DNA of 64,000 nt from Streptomyces sp. NBC_01460 (GTDB taxonomy: Bacteria; Actinomycetota; Actinomycetes; Streptomycetales; Streptomycetaceae). Shown in pieces: positions 26,901 through 35,950 of this stretch (its first letter is position 1; every line of letters begins with the position of its first letter). A program made the position numbers and the translations under genes. The notes beneath the pieces are model-generated. The model was not told the DNA's origin. It ran no database searches and saw nothing but the letters and a program-made list of their open reading frames with translations. The stretch spans positions 6,510,001 to 6,574,000 of the forward strand of contig NZ_CP109473.1 of NCBI RefSeq assembly GCF_036227405.1, given 5' to 3'.

Positions 26901-29900
26901 AGTAGCCGTAGACGGAGGCGAACTCCTCCTCGGTGCGCCCGGTGACGGGGCTGCCGACCACGATCTCGTCCTGCCCCGACCAGCGGTGCAGCAGCAGGTA
27001 GTACGCGGTGAGCAGCACCGTGAACACGGTGACGTTGTGCTCCCGGGCCAGCGTCCGCACCCGGGCGCTGAGCTCGTCGTCGAGCTGGAAGAACTCGGAG
27101 GCGCCGTTGTCGGTCTGCACCGGCGGGCGCGGCCGGTCGGTGGGCAGTTCGAGCGCCGGGACCTCCCGCGGCAGGTGCTCCCGCCAGTACTCCAGCATCC
27201 GCCGCGCCTCGGGCCCGGCCAGGAAGCGGTTCCGCCGGTTGAGGAAGTCCAGGTAGCGGGCCCGGACCGGGGCCAGCTCCGCCGGCCGGCCGGTGCGCAG
27301 CCCGTGGCAGACCTCGAACAGCTCCTCGATGAAGGTGAAGGTGGAGATCGCGTCCGAGACGATGTGGTGGACCGCCTTCATCAGCACCCATCGGTCCGGG
27401 GCCCGCCGGAGCAGCCGCAGCCGCACCAGAGGATCCCGCTCCAGGTCGTACGGCCTGCGGTACTCCGCTACCAGCCGGGCGCGGACCTCGTCCCAGGGCA
27501 GCCCGGACACATCGAGAAGACCGGTGTCGGCGATGGCCTCGGGCCGCACCCGCTGCACCGGACGCCCGTCCTCGGTGGTGATGTTGACGCGCAGGCTCGG
27601 ATGCCGGGCGATCAGCGTCCGGAAGGCATCGAACAGCAGCTCCGGGTCGAGCTCCGCGCGTACCTCCACCGCGCCGCCGATGTTGTACGCGAAGCCGTCC
27701 GGATTGAGCTGCCGGAGGAACCACAGGGCCTGCTGGTTGTGGGTGAGTGGGTAGCACGCCTCGTCGGTGAACAACTCCACCGCCGTCTCCGCCACCGGAC
27801 CCCCGGCCGCCGCGAGCTCGGTCAGCCCCGCGTGCAGCCGCTCGGTCAGCTCGCTCACCGGCCCATTGCTGAGCAGCGCCACCACCGGCAGCGAGACCCC
27901 CAGCTCGGTGTGGGTCCGGGCCCGCAGCTCCATGGCGAGCAGCGAGTCCAGACCGAGCGAGCCGAGCCGGGCGTCCGCGTCGACCAGCTCCGGCCGCACC
28001 CGCAGCACACCCGCCGCGAGGGCCGCGAACCGCTCGGCCACCAACGCCGTACGCGCCGCCTCGTCGGCGGCGCGGAACGCGTCGAGCAGACTGCCGCCCT
28101 GCCCCGCCGGGACCTCCCGCGCCGCCGCGGCGGCGAGCGCCGACACCAGCGGCGGCGGGGTGGGATACCAGGACAGGAACACCGGCCAGTCCACCACCGC
28201 GGCCACCAGTAACTGGGCCCGGTCCTGCCCGATCACCCGCTCCAGGACCGCCATGCCCGCCTCCGGCGCCAGCGAGCTCATCCCGCGCGCGTCCCGGTAG
28301 TGGGCGACCAGCCCGAGCTCCTCGATCATGCCGGTGGCCCACGGCCCCCAGTCCAGGCTGAGCGCGGGCAGACCGAGCGCCCGGCGGTGATGGGCGAGCG
28401 CGTCCAGGAACGCGTTCCCGGCCGCGTAGTTGACCTGACCGGCCGTGGTCAGCAGCGAGGCGACCGACGCGAACAGTACGAAGTGCTCGACCGGCTCGTC
28501 GCGCATCAGCCGGTGCAGCAGGTACCCGCCGTGCACCTTCGGCCCGTAGCCCGCGTCGAACGCTTCGCGGTCCAACGACGGCAGCAGGACGTCCCGCACC
28601 TGTCCCGCAAGGTGGAACACGCCCCGCACCGGCGGCAGACCGGCGGCCCGCCGCCCGGCCAGCCAGCTCTCCATGGCCGCTGCGTCGGTCACGTCTACCG
28701 CGGCGACCAGCACCTCTGCGCCGAGCGCTTCGAGCTCGCGCAGGAACGCGACCCGCCGCCCCCTGGGGCCGCCCGGATCGAGCCCCCGCCACGCGCCGCG
28801 CTCCGGCACGCCGGTGCGGCCGAGCAGGACCAGGCGCCGGGCCCCGCGCCGTACCAGGGTGCGGCAGAGCAGCCGCCCCAGCGCCCCGAACGCGCCCGTG
28901 ACCAGATAGGCGCCGTCCGCGCGCAGCCGCAGCGGCAGCGGACGGGTCAGCCCCGCGGGCGGACGCAGCCGGCTGAGGTGCCGCCGCCCGGACCGCAGCG
29001 CGATCTCGCCCTCGCCGTCGTCCGCCGTGAGCGCCCGCAGCAGCACCTCGGCCTCGCCGGGACCCCCGGCCGGGTCGAGATCGATCAGTTTGCCGCTGTG
29101 ACCGGTGAGCTCCTGCTGCCACAGCACCCGGCCGATGCCCCAGGCGGGCGCGCCGAACGGCTCCACCGGCTCGCCCGGCACCACCGCCTGGGCGCCCCGG
29201 GTGACGATGTGCAGGCGCCCCTCCGGGCACGCCTCGGGCAGCACCTGGGCGAGCAGGACGAGCGAGTAGCCGCCGACTGTGCCGATCCCGCCGAGGTCCG
29301 CCGCGCCGACCGTGTCCAGCGGGGGCAGATCGAGGTTCCACAGATGCACCACGGCTCTGAACCCCGGCCCGAGTTCGTCGAACAGCCTGCGCAGATCGGC
29401 CGCCGAATCGGGTCGCACGGTCATGTGCCGGGCCCCGCTTCGGTATCGGCTGCCCGGGCGGACCAGCCGGCACCGCCCGCCGCGCGCCACGACCGCCTCG
29501 GCCATCCGCGCGCCGAGCCCGCCCTCGTCGGCGAAGACCACCAGGTCGGGCGTGGGGGAGCCGTCGGGACCGTCCCCGGTCCCCTCGGCGGTCCCGCCGT
29601 CCTCCGGCGCCTCGGTGGGCGTCTCCTCCCAGACCACCTCGGCCAGCCAGCCGTCGATGGTGCCGAGCTTCACCGAGGAGGCCACCCGGTCCACCGCCGC
29701 CGCGCGGAAGCCGCTGATCCGGCCGAGCGGCGTCCCGTCCTCGGCGTACAGGGCGAGGTCGCCGACCAGTTCCTCGTCGCTCTCCGTGGTCACCGTCGCG
29801 TGCGCCCACAGGGCCCGGTCGCCGACCGCGTCCAGCCGCAGCTCCGCGATGCCGACGGGCAGCCGGATCCCGGCGGACCGGCCGTCGTCGGGCGTCGTCG

Positions 29901-32900
29901 CGGTGAGCATGGTCTGGAAGCAGGCGTCCAGGAGCACGGGGTGCACATGGCAGTCCGCGGCCCCGTCGCCCATGCCCGGGGTGGGCCGGATCAGCGACAG
30001 CGCCTCGCCGGGCGCCGTCCACACCTCGTCGATCGCCCGGAACGCCGGGCCGTAGTGGTAGCCGAGCGCCGCCAGCTCGCCGTAGCACGCCTCCCGGTCG
30101 AGCCGACGCCGCGCCCGCGCCCGTACCGCGTCCGTGCCCAGCGGTTCCGCGAGCCGGCGTGGCTGCCCGGTGCGGACGACCCCGCTCGCGTGGACCGTAC
30201 GGTCCGGAGCCCCGGTCCCGGAACGGGCGAGGGAGGCGATGGTGAACCCGGCCTCCTCCGGCGCGAAGGCGAGCTGAACGGTCGTCGCCTCGCCGTCGGG
30301 CAGGAACAGGGCCCGGGAGAACTCGACGTCGGCCAGGGTCGCCGTGTCGCCGCCGGTCAGCGCCCGGACCGCCTGCGCAGCCATCTCCAGGTACCCGGCT
30401 GCCGGGAAGACCGTGCTGTCCTCGATCCGGTGGTCGGCCAGGTATGGCAGCCGCTCGCTGTCCAGGCGGCTCTCCCAGGTCGGCTGCAGCGCGGAGGTCC
30501 GCCGGCCGAGCAGCGGGTGGTCCAGCCGGCCGAGCCGGATCTGCTCCACCGGCGCGGGCTCCACCCAGTACCGCTCCCGCTGCCACGGATAGCCCGGCAG
30601 CGGCACCGGCCTCCCCACGGGCTGGAGCACCGACCAGTCCACGTCGACGCCCAGCGTGTACAGCTCTGCGAGGGAGCGGGCGAACCGCTCGGGCTCGTCC
30701 TCCCGGCGCCGGATCGACGGCAGCGTCACCCCCTCGACGGCCCGGCCCTCCAGGCACTCCCGGATCGAGTGGCCGAGCACCGGGTGCGGACCGATCTCCA
30801 GGAACAGCGTGTACCCGTCGTTGACCAGCCGGTCGACCGCGGCACGGAACCGGACGGGCCGCCGGACGTTCTCCCACCAGTACGCGGCGTCCAGCTCCGG
30901 CCCCCGCGCACGCCCCTGGCGGGCGGTCAGATACAGCGGGAGACCGGCGGCGCGCGGCGCGATCCCGGCCAGCGCCTCGTGCAGCTCGGCCTTGATCGGG
31001 TCCATCCGCACGCTGTGGTACGGCACTTCGACGTCGAGGAACCGGGCGAAGACCTGCTCCCGCTCCAGCCGCCCGGCGAGCTCCCCGAGGGTGTCCCGGT
31101 CCCCGGACAGCGTCACTGACGCCGGGCTGTTCACGGCGGCGACCGACACGTGGTCCCGGTACGGGCGGACCAGCCGCTCGGCCTCCTCCTCGGACAGGTT
31201 CGCCGCCAGCATCACGCCGGTGCCCGCGAGCCGGTGCTGGAGGGCGCTGCGCGCCAGCGCGATCCGGACGGCGTCCTCCAGGCCGTACACCCCGGCCTGG
31301 TGGAAGGCCGCGATCTCGCCTGTGCTGTGCCCGACGACGGCGTCCGGCCGCACCCCGTGGTGTTCCCACAGCGCCGCGAGCCCCGCCTGGACGGCGAAGT
31401 TGGCGGGCTGGGCGAGCCAGGTCTCGGCCATCCGGGACTCAGCCTCGGGCCGGGTCAGCTCGTCGAGCAGCGACCAGCCCGCCTGGCGCCGGACCTCCCG
31501 GTCGCAGCGCTCGACCGCCTCCCGGAACACGGGCTCGGCGTCCAGGAGCTCGCGCCCCATGCCCCACCACTGCGGCCCCATGCCGGTGAACACCCACACC
31601 AGCCGCTGCGCCCCGGGCTCCCGGAGGCGGCCCCGCACGGCCCGGGGGTGCTGCTCCCCGCGCTCGCAGGCGGCCAGTACCTCGTCGAGGGAGCCGGGCG
31701 GGCCGAGGGGGGAGTGGACGACGGCGAGGCGCTCCTCGAAGTGCTGGCGGCGGTGGGCCAGGGTGTGCCCGAGGTCCGCGAGGGGCACTCCGGCGGCAAG
31801 TTCGCGGCGGACGCCCGCGGCCAGTTCGGCCGGGCCCGACGCGTGCCGGGCGCTCAGCGGGAGGACCGAGCGGGCGGGCGTCCGGGCCGTCGCGCGCGGC
31901 TCTTCCGGCGGGCGGGGCGGCGCCTCCTCCAGCAGGACGTGGGCGTTGGTGCCGCCGAAGCCGAAGGAGTTGACGCCTGCCCGCGCGGGTCCCTCGTGCT
32001 CCGGCCAGTCGACCGGTGCGGTCGGGATCTCGAAGGGCAGCGCGGCGAAGTCGATGGCGGGGTTGGGCTGTTCGAGGTTCAGGTGCGGTGGGATGCGGCG
32101 GTGCCGGAGGGCCAGCGCCGTCTTGATCAGGCCCGCGACGCCGGCGGCGGCCTCCGTGTGCCCGATGTTGGTCTTGACCGAGCCGACGTAGCACCGCGCC
32201 CCGGGCGCCCGGCCCTGCGCCAGCACCCGGCCCAGCGCCCGCGCTTCGATCGGGTCGCCGACGGGGGTGGAGGTGCCGTGCGCCTCGACGTACTGGAGGC
32301 TGCCCGGTGTCACTCCCGCCTTGGCGCAGACCCGCTCGATGAGCGTGGCCTGGGCGTCGGCGCTGGGCACGGTGATGCCGTTGGTGCGTCCGTCCTGGTT
32401 CACCCCGCTGCCGATCACCACGGCGTGCACCGGGTCGCCGTCGCGCAGCGCGTCCGAGAGGCGCTTGAGCGCCACGACGCCGACGCCCTCGGCCCGTACG
32501 TAGCCGTCGGCGGAGGCGTCGAAGGCGCGGGAGCGTCCGTCGGGGGAGAGGAAGCCGCCCTTGGTCTCGGCGATGGTGTACTGCGGCGCGAGGTGCAGCA
32601 GGGTACCTCCGGCCAGGGCGAGTTCGCTCTCGCCGCGCTGCAGGCTCTGGCAGGCCAGGTGGACCGCGACCAGGGAGGAGCTGCACGCCGTGTCGATCGA
32701 GATGCTGGGGCCGCGGAAGTCGAGGCAGTGCGAGATACGGTTCGAGACCATCGTCATCATCGTGCCGGTCGCGGTGTGCGCGGCCAGCGTCTCGAAGCCG
32801 AGGTCGGCGAACTGCAGGATCTTGTAGTCCAGGGTGAAGGCGCCGATGAAGACGCCGACGTCCCGCCCGGCCAGTTCGGCGGGCCGCTGTCCGCCGTCCT

Positions 32901-33234
32901 CCAGGGCCTCCCAGGACACCTCCAGGAGCTTGCGCTGCTGCGGGTCCATGTGCTCGGCCTCGCGCGGGCTGATCCCGAAGAAGTGGGGGTCGAACTCGTC
33001 GAAGCCGTCGATGTAGCCGCCCCGGCCGCCGGTCAGCCGGCCCGGCTTGGCCCGGTCGCGGCTGCCGAGGGTCGTGGTGTCGTACCGGTCCGCCGGGGTG
33101 GGGACGAGACAGTCCCGGCCTTCGATCAGATTGCGCCAGAAGGACCGGTGGTCACCCGCGTGTCCGGGGAGCCGGCAGCCGATGCCGATGATGGCGACCT
33201 TGTCGCGGTGGGCGGCGCTGAGTGAGTCCGTCAT
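23908..33234 (-). CDS. ftdB: iterative type I PKS-NRPS for polycyclic tetramate macrolactam (FtdB/IkaA type)
   Basis: 3108 residues, one PKS and one NRPS module. KS about 12-440 (Cys184, His319, His359); AT 545-870 (GHSTGE, Ser637); DH 905-1190 (His935 and Asp1103); KR 1440-1690 (TGAFGALG at 1446, Tyr1603); ACP Ser1764; C 1825-2250 (HHIVSDA at 1956-1962); A 2290-2780 (HTSGSTGRPK at 2431, Lys2775); PCP Ser2830; TE 2890-3105 (GYSLG with Ser2952, His3079). The PKS module is used repeatedly to make two polyene chains that are joined through the two amino groups of ornithine, and the TE closes the tetramate. The A-domain pocket reads about D-V-G-E-V-V-S-I-D-K, close to the ornithine code DVGEIGSIDK. 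The start is ATG at 33234 with a weak ribosome site. Confidence 0.95.
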   Translation of the reverse strand: MTDSLSAAHRDKVAIIGIGCRLPGHAGDHRSFWRNLIEGRDCLVPTPADRYDTTTLGSRDRAKPGRLTGGRGGYIDGFDEFDPHFFGISPREAEHMDPQQRKLLEVSWEALEDGGQRPAELAGRDVGVFIGAFTLDYKILQFADLGFETLAAHTATGTMMTMVSNRISHCLDFRGPSISIDTACSSSLVAVHLACQSLQRGESELALAGGTLLHLAPQYTIAETKGGFLSPDGRSRAFDASADGYVRAEGVGVVALKRLSDALRDGDPVHAVVIGSGVNQDGRTNGITVPSADAQATLIERVCAKAGVTPGSLQYVEAHGTSTPVGDPIEARALGRVLAQGRAPGARCYVGSVKTNIGHTEAAAGVAGLIKTALALRHRRIPPHLNLEQPNPAIDFAALPFEIPTAPVDWPEHEGPARAGVNSFGFGGTNAHVLLEEAPPRPPEEPRATARTPARSVLPLSARHASGPAELAAGVRRELAAGVPLADLGHTLAHRRQHFEERLAVVHSPLGPPGSLDEVLAACERGEQHPRAVRGRLREPGAQRLVWVFTGMGPQWWGMGRELLDAEPVFREAVERCDREVRRQAGWSLLDELTRPEAESRMAETWLAQPANFAVQAGLAALWEHHGVRPDAVVGHSTGEIAAFHQAGVYGLEDAVRIALARSALQHRLAGTGVMLAANLSEEEAERLVRPYRDHVSVAAVNSPASVTLSGDRDTLGELAGRLEREQVFARFLDVEVPYHSVRMDPIKAELHEALAGIAPRAAGLPLYLTARQGRARGPELDAAYWWENVRRPVRFRAAVDRLVNDGYTLFLEIGPHPVLGHSIRECLEGRAVEGVTLPSIRRREDEPERFARSLAELYTLGVDVDWSVLQPVGRPVPLPGYPWQRERYWVEPAPVEQIRLGRLDHPLLGRRTSALQPTWESRLDSERLPYLADHRIEDSTVFPAAGYLEMAAQAVRALTGGDTATLADVEFSRALFLPDGEATTVQLAFAPEEAGFTIASLARSGTGAPDRTVHASGVVRTGQPRRLAEPLGTDAVRARARRRLDREACYGELAALGYHYGPAFRAIDEVWTAPGEALSLIRPTPGMGDGAADCHVHPVLLDACFQTMLTATTPDDGRSAGIRLPVGIAELRLDAVGDRALWAHATVTTESDEELVGDLALYAEDGTPLGRISGFRAAAVDRVASSVKLGTIDGWLAEVVWEETPTEAPEDGGTAEGTGDGPDGSPTPDLVVFADEGGLGARMAEAVVARGGRCRLVRPGSRYRSGARHMTVRPDSAADLRRLFDELGPGFRAVVHLWNLDLPPLDTVGAADLGGIGTVGGYSLVLLAQVLPEACPEGRLHIVTRGAQAVVPGEPVEPFGAPAWGIGRVLWQQELTGHSGKLIDLDPAGGPGEAEVLLRALTADDGEGEIALRSGRRHLSRLRPPAGLTRPLPLRLRADGAYLVTGAFGALGRLLCRTLVRRGARRLVLLGRTGVPERGAWRGLDPGGPRGRRVAFLRELEALGAEVLVAAVDVTDAAAMESWLAGRRAAGLPPVRGVFHLAGQVRDVLLPSLDREAFDAGYGPKVHGGYLLHRLMRDEPVEHFVLFASVASLLTTAGQVNYAAGNAFLDALAHHRRALGLPALSLDWGPWATGMIEELGLVAHYRDARGMSSLAPEAGMAVLERVIGQDRAQLLVAAVVDWPVFLSWYPTPPPLVSALAAAAAREVPAGQGGSLLDAFRAADEAARTALVAERFAALAAGVLRVRPELVDADARLGSLGLDSLLAMELRARTHTELGVSLPVVALLSNGPVSELTERLHAGLTELAAAGGPVAETAVELFTDEACYPLTHNQQALWFLRQLNPDGFAYNIGGAVEVRAELDPELLFDAFRTLIARHPSLRVNITTEDGRPVQRVRPEAIADTGLLDVSGLPWDEVRARLVAEYRRPYDLERDPLVRLRLLRRAPDRWVLMKAVHHIVSDAISTFTFIEELFEVCHGLRTGRPAELAPVRARYLDFLNRRNRFLAGPEARRMLEYWREHLPREVPALELPTDRPRPPVQTDNGASEFFQLDDELSARVRTLAREHNVTVFTVLLTAYYLLLHRWSGQDEIVVGSPVTGRTEEEFASVYGYFVNPLPLHVSLAGEPSVAELLGRVRDTVLGGLDNQEYPFVLLVEQLGLQHDPSRSAVFQAMFILLTHKVAVERFGYTLEYIELPEEEGQFDVTLSAYEDRSDGRFHCVLKYNTDLFDAATVRRMAAHYRNLLDGLTRAEGERPAGRLPMLGAGERERIVTGFGGVGRRLDHDVPVHELIGKIAAQFPEAVAVSVPGGRRLGYRELDQRSRRVAASLRERGVGAGTVVAVHLAKSPELVIALLAVWRAGGAYLPLDPDHPAERLAELMENAGAKLVLTDGRRGQAARLPGRPVTLDELDRPGTEERPEPAVGLDQTAYVIHTSGSTGRPKAVRVSHRNLASVFVAWQQEYRLDTDVRVHLQMAGVSFDVFTGDLVRALCSGGTLVLVDRDLLFDTARLYRTMRAEGVDCGEFVPSVARGLLAHCEREGLGLEFMRLVIVGSDAWRASEHRRLVALCGPGTRVVNSYGLTEATIDSAYYEGPAEGLEPGRMVPVGRPLPNSELYVLDRHGEPVPPGVAGELWIGGAGVADRYLGDPERTAERFVTLEPGGEPVRLYRTGDLGHWDAEGVLHLLGRADGQVKVRGHRVETGEIEARLAARPELAQVCVAVRRDETGENVLCAYCVPAPGAVADARELRRHLAEQLPTYLIPAHFTELSALPLTANGKVDPGALPEPRAEAGPERYEPPVTLYETRMAAHWRSLLGLERPGLRDDFFDAGGSSIKLIELIHHLRTEFNASVPVGRLFQTSTLHGMARTLEDVVTGRLPGAEPYLWFNPGADPAATVFCLPPAGGHGLVYRQLAARLPEHRFAAFNYLSGPDKAARYADLAEELHPGGPYTLFGYSLGGNLAFEIAGELERRGRAVDLVLIMDSYRIAEAVALGEEHLAEFEAELAEHLRRHTGSEIVARETVEQAREYLAHCGAHPSLGVLGAPIAVISDQEKLLRFAADEPGGWHGVTAAGCTVREGHGRHAEMLDGSFLDGNAELVRALLAGGAADGRA

Positions 33235-33299
33235 GGTCCAATCCGGTGGAGACGACGCCTCGGTACGGGCCGGGCGGGGGCGTATGGGGGCACGACGCC

Positions 33300-33367
33300 G
33301 GTACGGTGCGGGACTGCGCGGTACGGGGCGGCGAGGTCGCGGTACGGAGCGGGTGTGCGCGGTACGG
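33300..33367. repeat. phased GGTACGG repeats upstream of the PKS-NRPS gene
   Basis: GGTACGG begins at 33300, 33320, 33341 and 33361, each mostly within GCGCGGTACGG(G/A)GC, a period of 20-21 bases; another copy lies at 33262. They fill the 137-base space between the hydroxylase stop and the PKS start. Confidence 0.7.
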
Positions 33368-33371
33368 GGGA

Positions 33372-34277
33372 CTACGCGGTGTGGGGCGGGCGGCGCACGG
33401 GGTGGAGCAGGCTGGCGACGATCGAGCCGGTCTCCGGGAACGTGGCGGGGTCCTTGACACCGACGATCGCCGGGCGGCGGTCCGGTCGCCAGGTGAAACT
33501 GCCGAAGAGGCGGTCCCAGACCGAGAGGTCCACGCCGAAGTGACCGGCCTCGGCCAGGTCGGCGCTGTGGTGCAGCCGGTGTTGCTCGGGGCTGGCCAGG
33601 ACGTGGTGAAGCGGACCGAGTCGGACGTCCACGTTCGCGTGCACGAAATAGCCTTGGACAAGGGTTAAGAGCGCCACCGCGAAAAGGCAGTCGGCGGAGA
33701 ATCCGAGAAATCCCAGTGACAATTGGACCGTGCCCTGTTTGAAGGCGACATCCAGTAGGTGGTTGACGCCGTTATTGGCGACGTTCACTTTTCCCGGGAC
33801 GTGATGAATTCCGTGTACCTTCCACAGCCACCGATTGGAATGCGCCCAGCGGTGGGCGAGGTAGCCGGTCAGTGAGGAGGCCAGCAGCGCGAGGGGCACC
33901 TCGGCCCCGAGTGCGAGCCCCGGTCCCGTGACGGGGGTCGCGGCCAGAACGGCCGCGACGACCGACTGGCCGAGCACGGCGCCGGCCATGGTGAACCCGA
34001 AATAGGCTGCGTACCAGCACAGTTCCCGGCCGCTCGGGTGCCAGTCGGTCCGGTGCGGGATCAGCCGCTCCAGCGCCGCGAGATAGACGATGGTGCCGAT
34101 CAGGAAGAGCTGGACGGCCCGGCCCCGGTCCCAGTCGAAGCGTAGAACCGAGGTGAAGAGCCAGACTGCCGACAGGAGCAGAATCGGGTACGCGGCATAG
34201 CGGAGACACTCGCGGGCGGACGCGCCGGTGGTCCACGCATTCGCCGGCAGCGACCCCGTATCGGGTCGATCTTCCAT
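33372..34277 (-). CDS. ftdA: sterol desaturase/fatty-acid hydroxylase-type PTM hydroxylase, FtdA type
   Basis: About 301 residues, four to five hydrophobic segments, and the eight-histidine di-iron signature: HRWAH, HGIHH and a last cluster HHVLASPEQHRLHH. In HSAF and frontalamide clusters the orthologue hydroxylates the beta carbon of the ornithine unit (C-3). The ATG at 34277 is preferred because GGAG lies nine bases before it; ATG 34292 and GTG 34295 are also in frame. It is the first gene of the PTM operon and should carry the main promoter. Confidence 0.88.
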   Translation of the reverse strand: MEDRPDTGSLPANAWTTGASARECLRYAAYPILLLSAVWLFTSVLRFDWDRGRAVQLFLIGTIVYLAALERLIPHRTDWHPSGRELCWYAAYFGFTMAGAVLGQSVVAAVLAATPVTGPGLALGAEVPLALLASSLTGYLAHRWAHSNRWLWKVHGIHHVPGKVNVANNGVNHLLDVAFKQGTVQLSLGFLGFSADCLFAVALLTLVQGYFVHANVDVRLGPLHHVLASPEQHRLHHSADLAEAGHFGVDLSVWDRLFGSFTWRPDRRPAIVGVKDPATFPETGSIVASLLHPVRRPPHTA

Positions 34278-34739
34278 GCGGAGAATCTCCATCACATCCG
34301 AATAGGGAGTTCGCAGAGTAGCAGCGGACGTGAGGGGTCGTGAATGAGTGAACGGCGTTTTTTGGCCAGCGCGGTAAGGGGGGCGTGCGAGGGTAATTTA
34401 TAAGAAGAAGTTCTTTTCAATGTTCGGTGCCCGTGGGGCGGGGTGGAGGGCGCGGGGTGCCGGTGACCGGAAGCAACGATTCCGCACTCGCGTGGGCGGC
34501 GCCGGCCATGCCGGTCGCCACCCACGTAGAGAGCGGTTACCGCAGGGTCCGGGCACGGCGGATATGCCCGAAACCATCGCCCCGTGGGGGCGCGTGCGGG
34601 ACCACGGGCAGAACACGAGCCGTACAACTCGGGCGGCCGGACCGCACAGGAGCCCGCAAGGAGAGAATTGCCCGGGTATGCAGGCCCACCCAACCTGGCG
34701 GCCCGTCAACGTTGCAGGCGATTGAACAAGGGACGGTAC
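34278..34739. other. AT-rich leader of the PTM cluster, then degenerate DNA
   Basis: 34320-34420 contains a marked AT-rich patch (GGGTAATTTATAAGAAGAAG, TTCTTTTCAATG), likely the cluster promoter on the minus strand (TATAAATTA as a possible -10 region). From 34420 to 34739 no intact ORF is seen; this stretch may hold decayed N-terminal parts of the integrase. Confidence 0.5.
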
Positions 34740-34950
34740 CGGCCGCCGGAGGCTCCCGTGTGGGAACCGTCCAGAGAGCACGGGTTTCACGTCCTGCGAC
34801 ACTTCTACGCCTCCGAGCAGCTGGAGGCCGGCGAATCGGTGCTCTCCCTGACGCGGTGGCTCGGCCACACCGACCCGGGGTTTACCGTGAGAAAGTACGC
34901 CCACTTCCTGCCCAGGGCCGGAAACCGCGGTAGCGGCGCCATCGACGCCA
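34740..34950 (+). pseudogene. tyrosine recombinase (integrase), C-terminal fragment
   Basis: Reads EHGFHVLRHFYASEQLEAGE, then SVLSLTRWLGHTDPGFTVRK and YAHFLPRAG. This is the second half of the catalytic domain: H-x-x-R-H (HVLRH), the helix LTRWLGHTD with the third-position histidine, and the nucleophile tyrosine in RKYAHFLP. The N-terminal SAM-like domain, the first arginine and a start are missing. Codons beyond about 34945 belong to a different protein. It lies about 1 kb from the att core at 35935. Confidence 0.8.
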
Positions 34951-34951
34951 G

Positions 34952-35637
34952 TTGTCGCGCGCCCAAGCCGCCGGAGACACGACCGGCGAGCTCGAAGCAC
35001 TGCAGAAACGTGTCCGGCAGCTCGAAGAGGATGCCACGTCCTGGGAGGACATGGCACAGAGCTGCAGGGAGGAACGCGACAAGGCGCGAGGCGATGCCGC
35101 CACCGCTGAGGCCCTGCGTCAGGACCGGGACTATGGGAAGAACGAGTACCTGGGCCTGTCGAAGGGTGGGAGCGGGCGGGCGGCCACATCCGATGCCTGG
35201 AGCGAGATCCCTCTTTTGGGATCGGATGCCGTGCTCACTTTCGAAGCTCTCGCCAAGGCGTCGGAGGAGCACATCGTGCTCACGGCGAGAGCGGCGCGCG
35301 GCTGGAAGGACTCCCGCTACCCGTACCCCCAGGAGATGGCCGACCGGCTGACCGCCCTCGCGCAGGCTGCGATGGACCTGTACTCAATTCCGGCAAGATG
35401 CCCAGGCTGGCCCAGTGGTTCTACGACAACCACGGACTGAAATTCGCGCCCAACGACGAGAAACTCAGCAAGGACAAGGACAAGCGTTACTTCACGTTCA
35501 ACGGGAAGCGCTGGGACGGACTGCCGCACATCAAGGTACGGGACGCCGTCTCGCCCAACGAGGTCGGACGCATCTACTTCGCCCTCGACTCCGAGGAGAA
35601 GCGGTTCATCGTGAACCATGTGGGACTGCACCTGTAG
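34952..35637 (+). pseudogene. coiled-coil protein gene with one frameshift
   Basis: The first frame (from about 34952) gives an acidic coiled coil (ELEALQKRVRQLEEDATSWE, DMAQSCREERDKARGDA) followed by a helical region ending PQEMADRLTALAQAAMDLY. The second frame, from about 35383, gives NSGKMPRLAQWFYDNHGL, FNGKRWDGLPHIKVRD and a clean end KRFIVNHVGLHL at 35637. A one-base change near 35380-35385 separates them. Both parts have normal codon use. The family is unknown; the gene sits directly between the integrase fragment and the att site. Confidence 0.6.
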
Positions 35638-35684
35638 TCGGCCCTGGCCGGCACTTTGGCGGCCTGTTCACCGACTGTCGGCTG

Positions 35685-35934
35685 TGACGCTCGTTTGACG
35701 CTCCAGGTACCCACACGCAGGATGGGAGCTGAGAAATGGTGTCTGACCTGGGCTTTTCCGTGACTCGCCCAGGCCAACGTCTTTTCGATACTCATCACGT
35801 GAAGAGCGCGGTGCACGGAAGCCGTTGCTCCTGGTTCAAAGTCCCAGAAAAGTCCCAGGGACTCCGTCACACCCCGCCTCAACTCGCATTTGTGCAGGTC
35901 AGAAGGGGTGTGGCGGTGCCATTCTTGCGGGCTT
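35685..35934 (+). repeat. att arm A, copy 1
   Basis: Begins with TGACGCTCGTTTGACGC, also at 49403, and is most conserved over its last 145 bases. From 35791 through the core, 160 bases align to 49501-49660 without gaps and with about 11 differences by eye. It contains two AGTCCCAG copies 10-11 bases apart and a GTGCAGG-type stretch. Confidence 0.85.
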
Positions 35935-35950
35935 TCAGATGTCCCGGAAG
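35935..35950 (+). repeat. putative att core, middle copy
   Basis: TCAGATGTCCCGGAAG with arm A on its left and arm B on its right, the arrangement of an intact attP or of a junction between two tandem elements. Confidence 0.75.

Larger units (their letters stand above)
17788..35950. mobile_element. putative integrative element 1, carrying the PTM cluster
   Basis: About 18.1 kb bounded by direct 16-base cores. From left to right: arm B, a small broken gene, the PTM operon, a tyrosine-recombinase C-terminal fragment, a damaged coiled-coil gene, and arm A next to the right core. The recombinase remnant beside the right att site is where an integrase is expected. It is no longer able to move by itself, as the integrase has lost its N-terminal half. 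Confidence 0.6.

Noticed and set aside
25349..31369. Very long second frame inside the PKS-NRPS gene
   Set aside because: It is a frame-shifted shadow rich in Gly/Ala/Arg/Pro, while the main frame contains all domain motifs.
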